DNA of 64,000 bases, from positions 140,550 through 204,549 of the forward strand of contig CACJFJ010000001.1 of the NCBI GenBank assembly GCA_902592675.1, given 5' to 3'. The notes below the pieces were generated by a model, which saw nothing but the letters and a program-made list of their open reading frames with translations, did no database searches and was not told where the DNA came from. Below are positions 57,249 to 64,000 of this stretch, one piece after another. How positions within the stretch are numbered: position 1 is the stretch's first letter; every line of letters starts with the position of its first letter. Source of the DNA: an uncultured Pelagibacteraceae bacterium. Its GTDB lineage: Bacteria > Pseudomonadota > Alphaproteobacteria > Pelagibacterales > Pelagibacteraceae. A program made the translations under genes and the position numbers.

Positions 57249-58738
57249 TAGTTTGTATTTTGTTTGATAAACTTGTCTGCAGCTGACAAAATTAATTTTT
57301 TTCTTTCAGTTTTCATCTTGTCAAAAATTCTTACCATCATAGAAAGTCTTGGATTTTTCAAAAAAAATTTTCTATTACGATCAATAAATCTCCAGTACAG
57401 TCCATCCATGATGTTGCACCAATCACCTCTTTTAAAATCCATCATCTTCATAAAGTAACTAGACCCACATATATAAGGTTTAGTAGCAAATATTCCTCCA
57501 TCACTAAATAATCCCATCCCATAAACATTTGGCACCATTACCCAATCAGAAGAGTCTACAAACATCTCCATAAACCATTTGTAAACAATAGTTGGTTTAA
57601 TTTCACAAAGATTCATAATGTTAGATAGAATCATTAATCTTTCAATGTGATGAGACCATCCATGGTTTAAAGCATTCTTAATTGCATAATCAAGAGGAGG
57701 TAATCCAGTTGTGCCTTCATACCAGGAATTTTTCATTTTTCTATTTTGTTTAAAGAAATTTCCATTTTCCATTTCGTTTGAATAACTTTGATAAATCCCT
57801 CTCATAAATTCTCTCCAACCAATTACCTGACGTATGTAACCTTCTAGTGAATTTATTCTTATCTTTTTACTTTTGTGGAATTCTAAAACTTTTTTAATAA
57901 TAAATTCTGGAGTGATCAAACCTAAGTTAATGTATGGACTTAATGCACTATGAAATAAAACATTATCTTTTTGATCAACAGCATCTTCATAATCTCCAAA
58001 CAAATTTGATTTCTCTTTGATAAAAAAATTCAAAAGCTTGATAACATCATTATATTCTGTAGCGAACCAAAAATTGTCAGTTTTGCCTGGGTGATCTTTG
58101 AATAATTTTTCAATAATTGGTTTTAACTTTTTTGTATGATTAGTTTCATTTATTTTTGGAAATTTTGGAATTGAAATATTTTTTGGTAATTTATTTCTAT
58201 TATCTTCATCAAAGCTCCATTTACCTCCAATTGGGTTTCCATCTGAACCCATTAATATCCCTGATTTTTTTCTGACGTCTTTATAAAAAGTTGCCATGAA
58301 CGGTTTCTTTGATTTAGATAGATATTGTTTAAATTCCTCTCTTGAGTTTAAAAACATTGGAGTTTGAATAATATTCCATTTTATTTTTTCTTTTTTAAGA
58401 AATTGACTTATTTTTTTTTCAAAAAATTTGTCTTCAACTTCAAAGCTTGAAATCTCTTTTATTTTTTTTGAACTAATTACCTTTTTTAATTTTTTTAAAT
58501 AATCATCTCTAAATTCTTTATCCTCAATTTTAATATACTCCAATTTAAATCTATTTCTTTTAAGACTATCTGCATGTGAGCGCATTGATGATAAAAAAAG
58601 AAGTATTTTTTGTTTATGGTGTTTTTCATAAGTACATAATTGGTAATCTTCAGCCATAAAAAATAGGTGATCCTTTTTGAAGCGGTCCAAGTATTTTGAT
58701 GGAAATAATTGATTACCCAGTATAAAAAATAACTTCAT
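57248..58738 (-). CDS. PhrB-like cryptochrome/photolyase lacking the Fe-S CxxC
   Basis: This 496-residue flavoprotein matches the bacterial cryptochrome/(6-4) photolyase (PhrB, FeS-BCP) family. It has [10 protein letters not shown] at the start, [28 protein letters not shown], and [20 protein letters not shown]. In PhrB four cysteines bind 4Fe-4S. Here the first is kept (Cys378) and one at the end matches Cys441 ([12 protein letters not shown]). The CxxC-containing loop is about ten residues shorter and its pair of cysteines is gone, with an extra Cys424 nearby. It likely binds FAD but not the standard cluster. Confidence 0.88.
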   Translation of the reverse strand: MKLFFILGNQLFPSKYLDRFKKDHLFFMAEDYQLCTYEKHHKQKILLFLSSMRSHADSLKRNRFKLEYIKIEDKEFRDDYLKKLKKVISSKKIKEISSFEVEDKFFEKKISQFLKKEKIKWNIIQTPMFLNSREEFKQYLSKSKKPFMATFYKDVRKKSGILMGSDGNPIGGKWSFDEDNRNKLPKNISIPKFPKINETNHTKKLKPIIEKLFKDHPGKTDNFWFATEYNDVIKLLNFFIKEKSNLFGDYEDAVDQKDNVLFHSALSPYINLGLITPEFIIKKVLEFHKSKKIRINSLEGYIRQVIGWREFMRGIYQSYSNEMENGNFFKQNRKMKNSWYEGTTGLPPLDYAIKNALNHGWSHHIERLMILSNIMNLCEIKPTIVYKWFMEMFVDSSDWVMVPNVYGMGLFSDGGIFATKPYICGSSYFMKMMDFKRGDWCNIMDGLYWRFIDRNRKFFLKNPRLSMMVRIFDKMKTERKKLILSAADKFIKQNTN

Positions 58739-58765
58739 AGTTAAATATAACGAATAAAATTTTTT

Positions 58766-59476
58766 ATGTCAGAAAAATATCTTATTTTTGGTGCGACAGG
58801 TTCAATCGGATCTAGCTTAGCTGAACAATTAGTAAACTCAGGAAATTCTGTTCATTTAGTTGGAAGAAATGAAAATGAAACAAAAAGTATTTCAGAAAAA
58901 CTTGGTTGTACTTTTTCTATTGCCGATGTTTTAGAAGATGGATTTATTGAAAAGGTTAAAAATGACATTTCAGATATAAAAGGTGTTGCTTATTGTGTTG
59001 GTTCAATAGATTTAAAACCTTTGAGAATGGTTAATGAAAATGATTTTAATAAATGTATGAAATTAAATCTCTATTCAGCAGTTGAAGTTATTAAAGGTTA
59101 TCAGGAAAGTTTAAAAAAAAATAAAGGTTCAGTAGTTTTATTCTCTACAGTAGCAGCACAAAAGGGATTTACTAATCATGCGATAATCGCTTCGGCTAAA
59201 GCCGCTGTTGAGGGATTAACTGTTTCATTGGCAGCTGAATTTGCTCCAAATATTAGAGTTAATTGTATTGCACCAAGTTTAACTAATTCAAAGATTGCGG
59301 AACCAATGCTGAAAAATAAAGCATTAGCAGATGGAATAGCAAAAGCTCATCCTTTAAAAAGATTGGGTGAAGGAAAAGACTCGGCTTCCCTTGCAAAATT
59401 TCTAATTACTGATGATAGTTCATGGGTTACTGGTCAGATTATTGCCGTTGATGGTGGTAGATCAAAACTTTCTTAA
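58766..59476 (+). CDS. Short-chain dehydrogenase/reductase
   Basis: This 236-residue SDR has the cofactor motif IFGATGSIGSSLAEQL near residue 7. The catalytic region has LFSTVAAQKG and the lysine of ASAKAAVEG; the usual Tyr of YxxxK is replaced by Ile-Ile-Ala in HAIIASAKAA. It ends with the classic TGQIIAVDGGRSKLS. It lies 27 bases from the divergent photolyase start. The substrate is unknown. Confidence 0.88.
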   Translation: MSEKYLIFGATGSIGSSLAEQLVNSGNSVHLVGRNENETKSISEKLGCTFSIADVLEDGFIEKVKNDISDIKGVAYCVGSIDLKPLRMVNENDFNKCMKLNLYSAVEVIKGYQESLKKNKGSVVLFSTVAAQKGFTNHAIIASAKAAVEGLTVSLAAEFAPNIRVNCIAPSLTNSKIAEPMLKNKALADGIAKAHPLKRLGEGKDSASLAKFLITDDSSWVTGQIIAVDGGRSKLS

Positions 59477-59477
59477 A

Positions 59478-60542
59478 GTGAGTAAATTTTTTATTTCCAT
59501 ATTCATATTTTTATTTTCTATAAATGTTTCATTTGCTGAAAATCTTATTTTTAAAAAAATTGTAGATTTAAATGACCCATGGGGCTCTACATTCATCAAT
59601 AATAATGAACTATTGATTACAGAAAAAAGTGGGAAAATTAAGTTGATTAATCTTAATTCTAAAAAAATCTCTGAAGTTAATCATAATCTTAATTATCTAG
59701 AACATGGTCAGGGAGGTTTGTTAGATATTCTGTTTAAAGATAGTTTTGCTTATATTTCTTATTCAGAAAATAGAGGAAGTGGAAAAACCAGCACTTCAAT
59801 AGCTAAAGCAAAATTTGATGAAAAAAAATTAAATTTTAAAAATATTTTTCAAGCAAACCCTCCCATTAATTCAGGATATCACTTTGGATCAAGGTTAGCG
59901 ATTAAAGATAATTTCTTATTTGCTTCAGCTGGTGAAAGAGGGGAAGGAATGATTGCACAAGATCCAACAAAACATCCTGGAAGTATTATTAGAATTAATA
60001 TTGATGGAAGCATTCCTAAAGATAACCCAAAATTTCAAGGAAAATCTGATTGGTTACCAGAAATTTATCAAATAGGTATTAGGAATCCTCAGGGTTTAAC
60101 TTTATCTCCATTTGATAAAAAAATTTATATGAGCAACCATGGTGCAAGGGGTGGTGATTGGTTTGGTGAAGCAAAAAAAGGAGAAAATTATGGATGGAAA
60201 ATCTTAGGGTGGGGTGGAAAAAATTACTCAGGAATTCCAATTGGTCCAAAATGGAAACCAGGTTTTACAAAAGCAATACATTATTGGGTACCCTCTATTG
60301 CAACAAGTGCAATTACTATTTATGAGGGTAAAGAATTTAGCGAATGGAATGGACATGCTTTAATCACTTCGCTTAAAGATCAATCTTTAAGAAAATTGAT
60401 ATTTAATGACTTATCAAATGTTAAAGAAGACATTATTTTTAAAGGTAAAATTGGAAGAATAAGAGATATACAGGTTCATCCAAATAATGGAAAAATTTAT
60501 TTTTTAGCAGGAGATAATTTATGGTTGATGGAAAAAAGTTAA
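59478..60542 (+). CDS. Secreted PQQ-dependent sugar dehydrogenase-like protein
   Basis: From the GTG at 59,478, one base after the SDR stop, this is a 354-residue protein with a clean signal peptide (SKFFISIFIFLFSINVSFA). A reading from 59,412 would overlap the SDR gene and hide the signal, so I reject it. The mature part is a YliI/sGDH-like beta-propeller with NDPWGSTFI, EHGQGGLLDI, GIRNPQGLTL, NHGARGGDWFGEA and NYGWKI. It would oxidise an aldose in the periplasm with PQQ. It is a distant paralog of the protein at 2,889-4,193. Confidence 0.88.
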   Translation: MSKFFISIFIFLFSINVSFAENLIFKKIVDLNDPWGSTFINNNELLITEKSGKIKLINLNSKKISEVNHNLNYLEHGQGGLLDILFKDSFAYISYSENRGSGKTSTSIAKAKFDEKKLNFKNIFQANPPINSGYHFGSRLAIKDNFLFASAGERGEGMIAQDPTKHPGSIIRINIDGSIPKDNPKFQGKSDWLPEIYQIGIRNPQGLTLSPFDKKIYMSNHGARGGDWFGEAKKGENYGWKILGWGGKNYSGIPIGPKWKPGFTKAIHYWVPSIATSAITIYEGKEFSEWNGHALITSLKDQSLRKLIFNDLSNVKEDIIFKGKIGRIRDIQVHPNNGKIYFLAGDNLWLMEKS

Positions 60543-61594
60543 TTAGTATTTCATTAATTTTAATTGGAATTTTTTTTTATAATTGTTTAAGTATTGCAAT
60601 GGAAAAACCTTATCATCATTTACCGGACGGTACTTTCAGAAACCCAGAAGGCTCACCAAAAAGAGATCCAAATGTTAAATGGTCTTATAAAATATTTAAT
60701 CAAGAAAAAAAGAAGCTTGATATGACAGTGCCTAAAGAGCATGTTGTAGAAAAAGAAAAAGTTTTATCAGATCTAAAAAAATATCAAGATGATGATTATG
60801 TAGCCTGGATAGGTCATGCTACTTTTTTAATAAAACTTGGAGAAACAACAATAATTACTGATCCAGTATTCTCAAAAAATGCGGGTCCATTAATCTTTGG
60901 ACCAGATAGATTTACAGAACCAGCTTTAAAACTTGATGAAATTCCAAAAATAGATTTATTTTTACTTACTCATAATCATTACGATCACCAAGATATGTCT
61001 ACAATTAGAAAATTTCCTTACAAAGATGCAAAAGTTTTACTTCCTTTAAAATTGGGTAAATATTTCAAAAGATATCAAGATGTAAATGAAATGGATTGGT
61101 ATGACGTAATTAAAATAAATGATAATCTTAAAATAACATTTCTGCCTGCTGTTCATTGGTCTAAAAGAAGTTTAACTGATACAAACAAGACTTTGTGGGG
61201 AAATTTTTTAATTGAATATAATGGAAAAAAAATTTTATTTGGATGCGACACCGGTATAGGTAACATTTATAAAGACATAGGGGATAAATATGGACCAATT
61301 GATCTCACATTTATTAACATAGGAGCATATAATTTTTACCCCATAATGCCTTATAAGGATAAATCTGTTTATCATACTAACCCAGAGGAAGCTCTAGAAG
61401 TTGCAAAAAATTTAAAAAGTAAAAAAGTAATTGGAATGCACTGGGGAACTTTTGTTCTTTCTCTAGAACCAATTATGGAGCCACCAGTTAGATTTAAAAA
61501 TAATGCAGAAAAATACGGATTTAAAAAAGAAGATGCTATAATTTATAAAATTGGTGAATTTGGATCTTTAAAGAAATTACTTGATTACAATTAA
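60521..61594 (+). CDS. MBL-fold metal-dependent hydrolase (NAPE-PLD/RomA-like)
   Basis: This 357-residue protein has a hydrophobic N-terminus that looks like a signal or anchor (KLISISLILIGIFFYNCLSIA). A metallo-beta-lactamase fold follows, with WIGHATFLIKLGETTIITDP, the metal motif LLTHNHYDHQD (near residue 150), LPAVHWSKRS, and HWGTFVLSLEP near the end. The layout matches the N-acyl-phosphatidylethanolamine phospholipase D-like group, suggesting a phosphodiester or lipid substrate. It overlaps the sugar dehydrogenase by 22 bases. Confidence 0.88.
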   Translation: MVDGKKLISISLILIGIFFYNCLSIAMEKPYHHLPDGTFRNPEGSPKRDPNVKWSYKIFNQEKKKLDMTVPKEHVVEKEKVLSDLKKYQDDDYVAWIGHATFLIKLGETTIITDPVFSKNAGPLIFGPDRFTEPALKLDEIPKIDLFLLTHNHYDHQDMSTIRKFPYKDAKVLLPLKLGKYFKRYQDVNEMDWYDVIKINDNLKITFLPAVHWSKRSLTDTNKTLWGNFLIEYNGKKILFGCDTGIGNIYKDIGDKYGPIDLTFINIGAYNFYPIMPYKDKSVYHTNPEEALEVAKNLKSKKVIGMHWGTFVLSLEPIMEPPVRFKNNAEKYGFKKEDAIIYKIGEFGSLKKLLDYN

Positions 61595-61854
61595 TTATCT
61601 AATAATTTTTTTTTTGCTTTTTCGAATTCCTCTTGAGTTAAAACGCCATCTTTTAAAAGATTATTTAATCTATCAAGTTCCTCACTCAAGTTTTTTCTGT
61701 CATCAAGAGAGTTTTCATTCTCATCATTTTTAAGGTTTTTTTGCTCCTTAAGAACATTTTTGGCCTCTGTCCCTTTCATTATCGCATTGATACCTAAATA
61801 AAGTACAAAACCGAATATTGGGATAACTAAACCAAAGAAAATAATTTTTTCCAT
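61591..61854 (-). CDS. Small SHOCT-domain membrane protein
   Basis: This 87-residue protein has one N-terminal membrane helix (about residues 3-25), a charged linker, and a C-terminal SHOCT motif (EELDRLNNLLKDGVLTQEEF near residues 58-77). SHOCT domains are short oligomerisation modules. It overlaps the MBL gene by four bases at the 3' end and lies three bases after the next small gene. Confidence 0.8.
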   Translation of the reverse strand: MEKIIFFGLVIPIFGFVLYLGINAIMKGTEAKNVLKEQKNLKNDENENSLDDRKNLSEELDRLNNLLKDGVLTQEEFEKAKKKLLDN

Positions 61855-61857
61855 AAA

Positions 61858-62061
61858 TTAATCTTCATCCTCCTCTCTCCATTTTTTTTCATACATCAAC
61901 CAGGCAGCTAATATAACAGAAAATGTTCCAATGATCATACCATAATCAAATCCTGTTTGTTGATCATAAAGATACCAACCTAATTGTGTTGCCCCTATTG
62001 GAGGTATTGTAAGAATTGCCATGACAATAGCTATTCTATATGGATACTTAGGTTTTTTCAT
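61858..62061 (-). CDS. Small two-helix membrane protein
   Basis: This 67-residue protein has two predicted helices (about 9-30 and 40-56) between basic and acidic ends (KKPKYPYR and KKWREEDED). I recognise no family. It lies between folD and the SHOCT gene on the same strand with short gaps, and may work with the SHOCT protein. Confidence 0.65.
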   Translation of the reverse strand: MKKPKYPYRIAIVMAILTIPPIGATQLGWYLYDQQTGFDYGMIIGTFSVILAAWLMYEKKWREEDED

Positions 62062-62098
62062 AACCTAACTTATCAAATATTTTTAATTGATTTAAATA

Positions 62099-62944
62099 TT
62101 AATTTTGCGATCTTTTGAAACAGTCAACTGTGTTTTTCAGCAAACAAGCAATAGTCATTGGACCAACACCACCAGGTACAGGTGTCAAAGCTTTTGCATT
62201 TTTTGAAACTTCGTCAAATGCTACATCTCCAACAATTCCCTTGTTTGTTTTATTAATACCAACATCAATAACAATAGTATCTTTCTTAACCCAATCGCCC
62301 TTTACAAGTTCCGGAATTCCAACTGCAGCAATTATTATATCTGCCTCTAAACACTCTGCTTTTAAATCTTTTGTTTTTGAATGCGTAATTGTAACTGTAC
62401 AATTTTCTTTCAAAAGAAGTTGAGTCATTGGTTTACCGTTCAAATTTGACCTACCAACTATAACCGCTTTTTTTCCACTTAAATTAGGTTCTATTTTTTT
62501 AATTAAAAGGTAACACCCTAGTGGTGTACACGGGACTGAGCTCTCATATCCCGATGAAAGATTCCCGACATTCATTGGATGAAATCCATCTACATCTTTC
62601 GAAGGATCAATAGTCTCAATAACCTTTTGTTTATCAATATGCTTTGGAAGTGGTAACTGCACCAAGATACCAGAAACGGCTGCGTCTTTGTTAAGTTCTT
62701 CAATTTTATCTAAAACAATTTTTTCCTCTACACTATCAGGATATTTAATGACTTCTGATTTAAGGCCAACTTCATTTGCAGATTTTTCTTTGTTTCTAAC
62801 ATAAATCTGACTCGGCGCTAGATCGCCAATTAAAATAACAGTTAAACCCGGAACTTTATTATATTTTGCTTTTAAACTAGAAACTTCATTTTTGAGTTCC
62901 TCTCTTAATAGTGCAGCCTCTTTTTTTCCGTCAATTAAAATCAT
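62099..62944 (-). CDS. folD: Methylenetetrahydrofolate dehydrogenase/cyclohydrolase
   Basis: This 281-residue bifunctional enzyme interconverts methylene-, methenyl- and formyl-tetrahydrofolate. It has VGLKSEVIKYPDS near the catalytic lysine region, LVQLPLPKHIDKQKV, DVDGFHPMNVG, IVGRSNLNGKP (NADP site) and PVPGGVGPMTIACLL. In this organism it can process one-carbon units that DmdA places on tetrahydrofolate. It starts six bases after the yggT gene. Confidence 0.97.
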   Translation of the reverse strand: MILIDGKKEAALLREELKNEVSSLKAKYNKVPGLTVILIGDLAPSQIYVRNKEKSANEVGLKSEVIKYPDSVEEKIVLDKIEELNKDAAVSGILVQLPLPKHIDKQKVIETIDPSKDVDGFHPMNVGNLSSGYESSVPCTPLGCYLLIKKIEPNLSGKKAVIVGRSNLNGKPMTQLLLKENCTVTITHSKTKDLKAECLEADIIIAAVGIPELVKGDWVKKDTIVIDVGINKTNKGIVGDVAFDEVSKNAKALTPVPGGVGPMTIACLLKNTVDCFKRSQN

Positions 62945-62950
62945 AAATAT

Positions 62951-63241
62951 TTAAAATATCAATGGTGCAATGTAAAGCTTCATACACATTTCTACAAACC
63001 AAATCAACAGAAGCAAAATTATTGGTGAGATATCTAAGCTACCTAAATTCGGCAAAAATCTTCTAATTTTATTTAAAAAAGGATCAGTAAGTCGATAAGT
63101 TAATTCTAAAATTGAATAAACAAATCTGTTTTGAGTATTTAAAATATTAAAAGCTATTAACCAACTTATAATCACATTTGCTATCACAATATAAGAATAA
63201 AGTTTCAATATCTGCAAAACTAAATAAAATATAGCAATCAT
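62951..63241 (-). CDS. YggT family membrane protein
   Basis: This 96-residue protein has two hydrophobic regions and the YggT pattern ANVIISWLIAFNILN, then LTYRLTDPFLNKIRRFLPNL and DISPIILLLLIW. Members are small inner-membrane proteins of uncertain role, linked to division or ion handling. Its start overlaps the mscS stop by four bases. Confidence 0.92.
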   Translation of the reverse strand: MIAIFYLVLQILKLYSYIVIANVIISWLIAFNILNTQNRFVYSILELTYRLTDPFLNKIRRFLPNLGSLDISPIILLLLIWFVEMCMKLYIAPLIF

Positions 63242-64000
63242 TTTTTTTCGATATAAATCGACTGACTTGGGAAAGCAAAAGAAGCCTTATTATTTTCCAC
63301 AATTTGTTTAATCTCTATAGCTAACCGCTCTTTAACAGAAAGCCATTCATTCCAACTATCTGTTTTTGTAAAACATCGAACATACATATCTATTGAGCTG
63401 TCTGAAAATTTATCTACTCTTACTGCTACACCTATGCTCGTATTAAAATCATCACTCTTATTGATATGATCTTCTATCTGATTTCTTATAGTTTTCAATT
63501 GATCAACTGTAGTGTCATACTGTAGAGTAATAATCCAGCTTATCAACCAATTTGAAGTTTCACTTACATTAATAACTGCATTTTCTGCAAATTGAAAATT
63601 TGGAATGATAGCTAGAGACTTATCGAATTTTCTAATTGTGGTAGATCTAAAACCAATTTTTTCAACTATGCCCTCGATTATTCCATCAACTAAAATCCAA
63701 TCACCAATTTTAAACCTTTTCTCAACAAGAACTAAAATTCCCGAGATTAGATTTTTAAATAAATCTTGTGCTCCTAGGGCTACTGCTACTCCAAATAAAC
63801 CAAGTCCAGCAATAATTGGTCCAATTTTAATTCCCCATAATTCTAGAACTGCTGCTAAACCTAGAATGAAGATAAGAATTTTTAGTGATTTAATTATCCA
63901 ACCAATTAATTCTCTAGTCAAAATTTTATCAAGACCGCTTAAGATGTACGATACTGGTTCTATAATTTGATGGATTACCCAAAAAATTAAAATTGTAATT
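63238..64000 (-). CDS. mscS: MscS-type mechanosensitive channel (5' end outside window)
   Basis: The reading frame stays open to the right edge, so at least 253 residues are visible and the start lies outside. A TTG at 63,921 inside it is not a real start, since the codons upstream continue a hydrophobic MscS-like helix. The pore helix TM3 is in IIAGLGLFGVAVALGAQDLFKNLISG, of which GAQDLFKN is diagnostic. A beta domain follows (FKIGDWILVDGIIEGIVEKI). It releases solutes on hypo-osmotic shock. Confidence 0.93.
   Translation of the reverse strand, partial: ITILIFWVIHQIIEPVSYILSGLDKILTRELIGWIIKSLKILIFILGLAAVLELWGIKIGPIIAGLGLFGVAVALGAQDLFKNLISGILVLVEKRFKIGDWILVDGIIEGIVEKIGFRSTTIRKFDKSLAIIPNFQFAENAVINVSETSNWLISWIITLQYDTTVDQLKTIRNQIEDHINKSDDFNTSIGVAVRVDKFSDSSIDMYVRCFTKTDSWNEWLSVKERLAIEIKQIVENNKASFAFPSQSIYIEKK

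Noticed and set aside
59412..59477. Upstream ATG giving the second sugar dehydrogenase 22 more residues
   Set aside because: It overlaps the SDR gene by 65 bases and would bury a clear signal peptide that starts at the GTG at 59,478.
63238..63921. A complete 227-residue MscS protein starting at TTG 63,921
   Set aside because: The frame stays open to the window edge and codes for plausible MscS-like residues before the TTG, so the gene is cut by the window.

Overview
This window is a compact, strongly A+T-rich stretch of bacterial chromosome that looks like SAR11 (Candidatus Pelagibacter or a near relative). The evidence is the very short intergenic gaps, the many 1-11 nt gene overlaps, a DMSP demethylase of the SAR11 type beside its pathway genes, and an alphaproteobacterial gene set (IalB family, DUF2794, HspQ, CcmH without a long C-terminal domain). 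I saw no rRNA, tRNA, integrase, transposase, phage gene, CRISPR array or transcription factor. No gap longer than 300 bases lacks a gene.

Region 1 (about 1-30,340, minus strand) is one co-oriented run of 27 genes. In transcription order it is ffh-rpsP-trmD-rplS, leuC-leuD-leuB, dmdC-dmdB-hydrolase-dmdA (DMSP demethylation), asd, sdhCDAB, mmsA, mdh, sucCD, sucAB-lpdA, a membrane-anchored PQQ-type sugar dehydrogenase, priA and the start of the F1 ATP synthase operon (atpH, atpA). It links DMSP and propionate-type carbon to the lower TCA cycle and to ATP synthesis. Three things stand out: SdhC and SdhD lack both canonical heme b ligands, rimM is missing between rpsP and trmD, and S16 carries a repeat-built acidic/basic tail.

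Region 2 (30,215-32,117) is a divergent intergenic region with a three-hairpin RNA candidate upstream of ffh, followed by dapF-ftsY on the plus strand.

Region 3 (about 32,110-45,128, minus strand) looks accessory. It holds a secreted protein of unknown role, an alpha/beta hydrolase, an EamA exporter, an amidase, a full TRAP transporter (dctP-terminator-dctQM), a D-2-hydroxyacid dehydrogenase, a GlcD-type FAD oxidase, a class I aminotransferase and two tandem FMN-dependent 2-hydroxyacid oxidases. I infer an uptake and oxidation module for 2-hydroxy or 2-oxo acids.

Region 4 (45,137-49,782) holds a PagL-like lipid A deacylase and the cytochrome c maturation genes ccmC-D-E-F-G-H; ccmA, ccmB and ccmI are not here. 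A 14-bp RNA hairpin candidate lies between hspQ and ccmC.

Region 5 (49,961-64,000) is mixed: hspQ, yciB, DUF2794, a BI-1 protein, an aldo/keto reductase, an IalB family protein, argG, a membrane protein with psiE, a light-related cluster, an SDR, a second PQQ-type sugar dehydrogenase, an MBL-fold hydrolase, small membrane proteins, folD, a YggT protein and an mscS gene cut by the window edge. The light-related cluster has a photolyase-like protein whose domains appear to be in swapped order, a 42-residue DUF2256 gene, and a PhrB-like photolyase that has lost the CxxC pair of its Fe-S site. I rate the swapped-domain photolyase and the heme-ligand-free succinate dehydrogenase as the most interesting observations.
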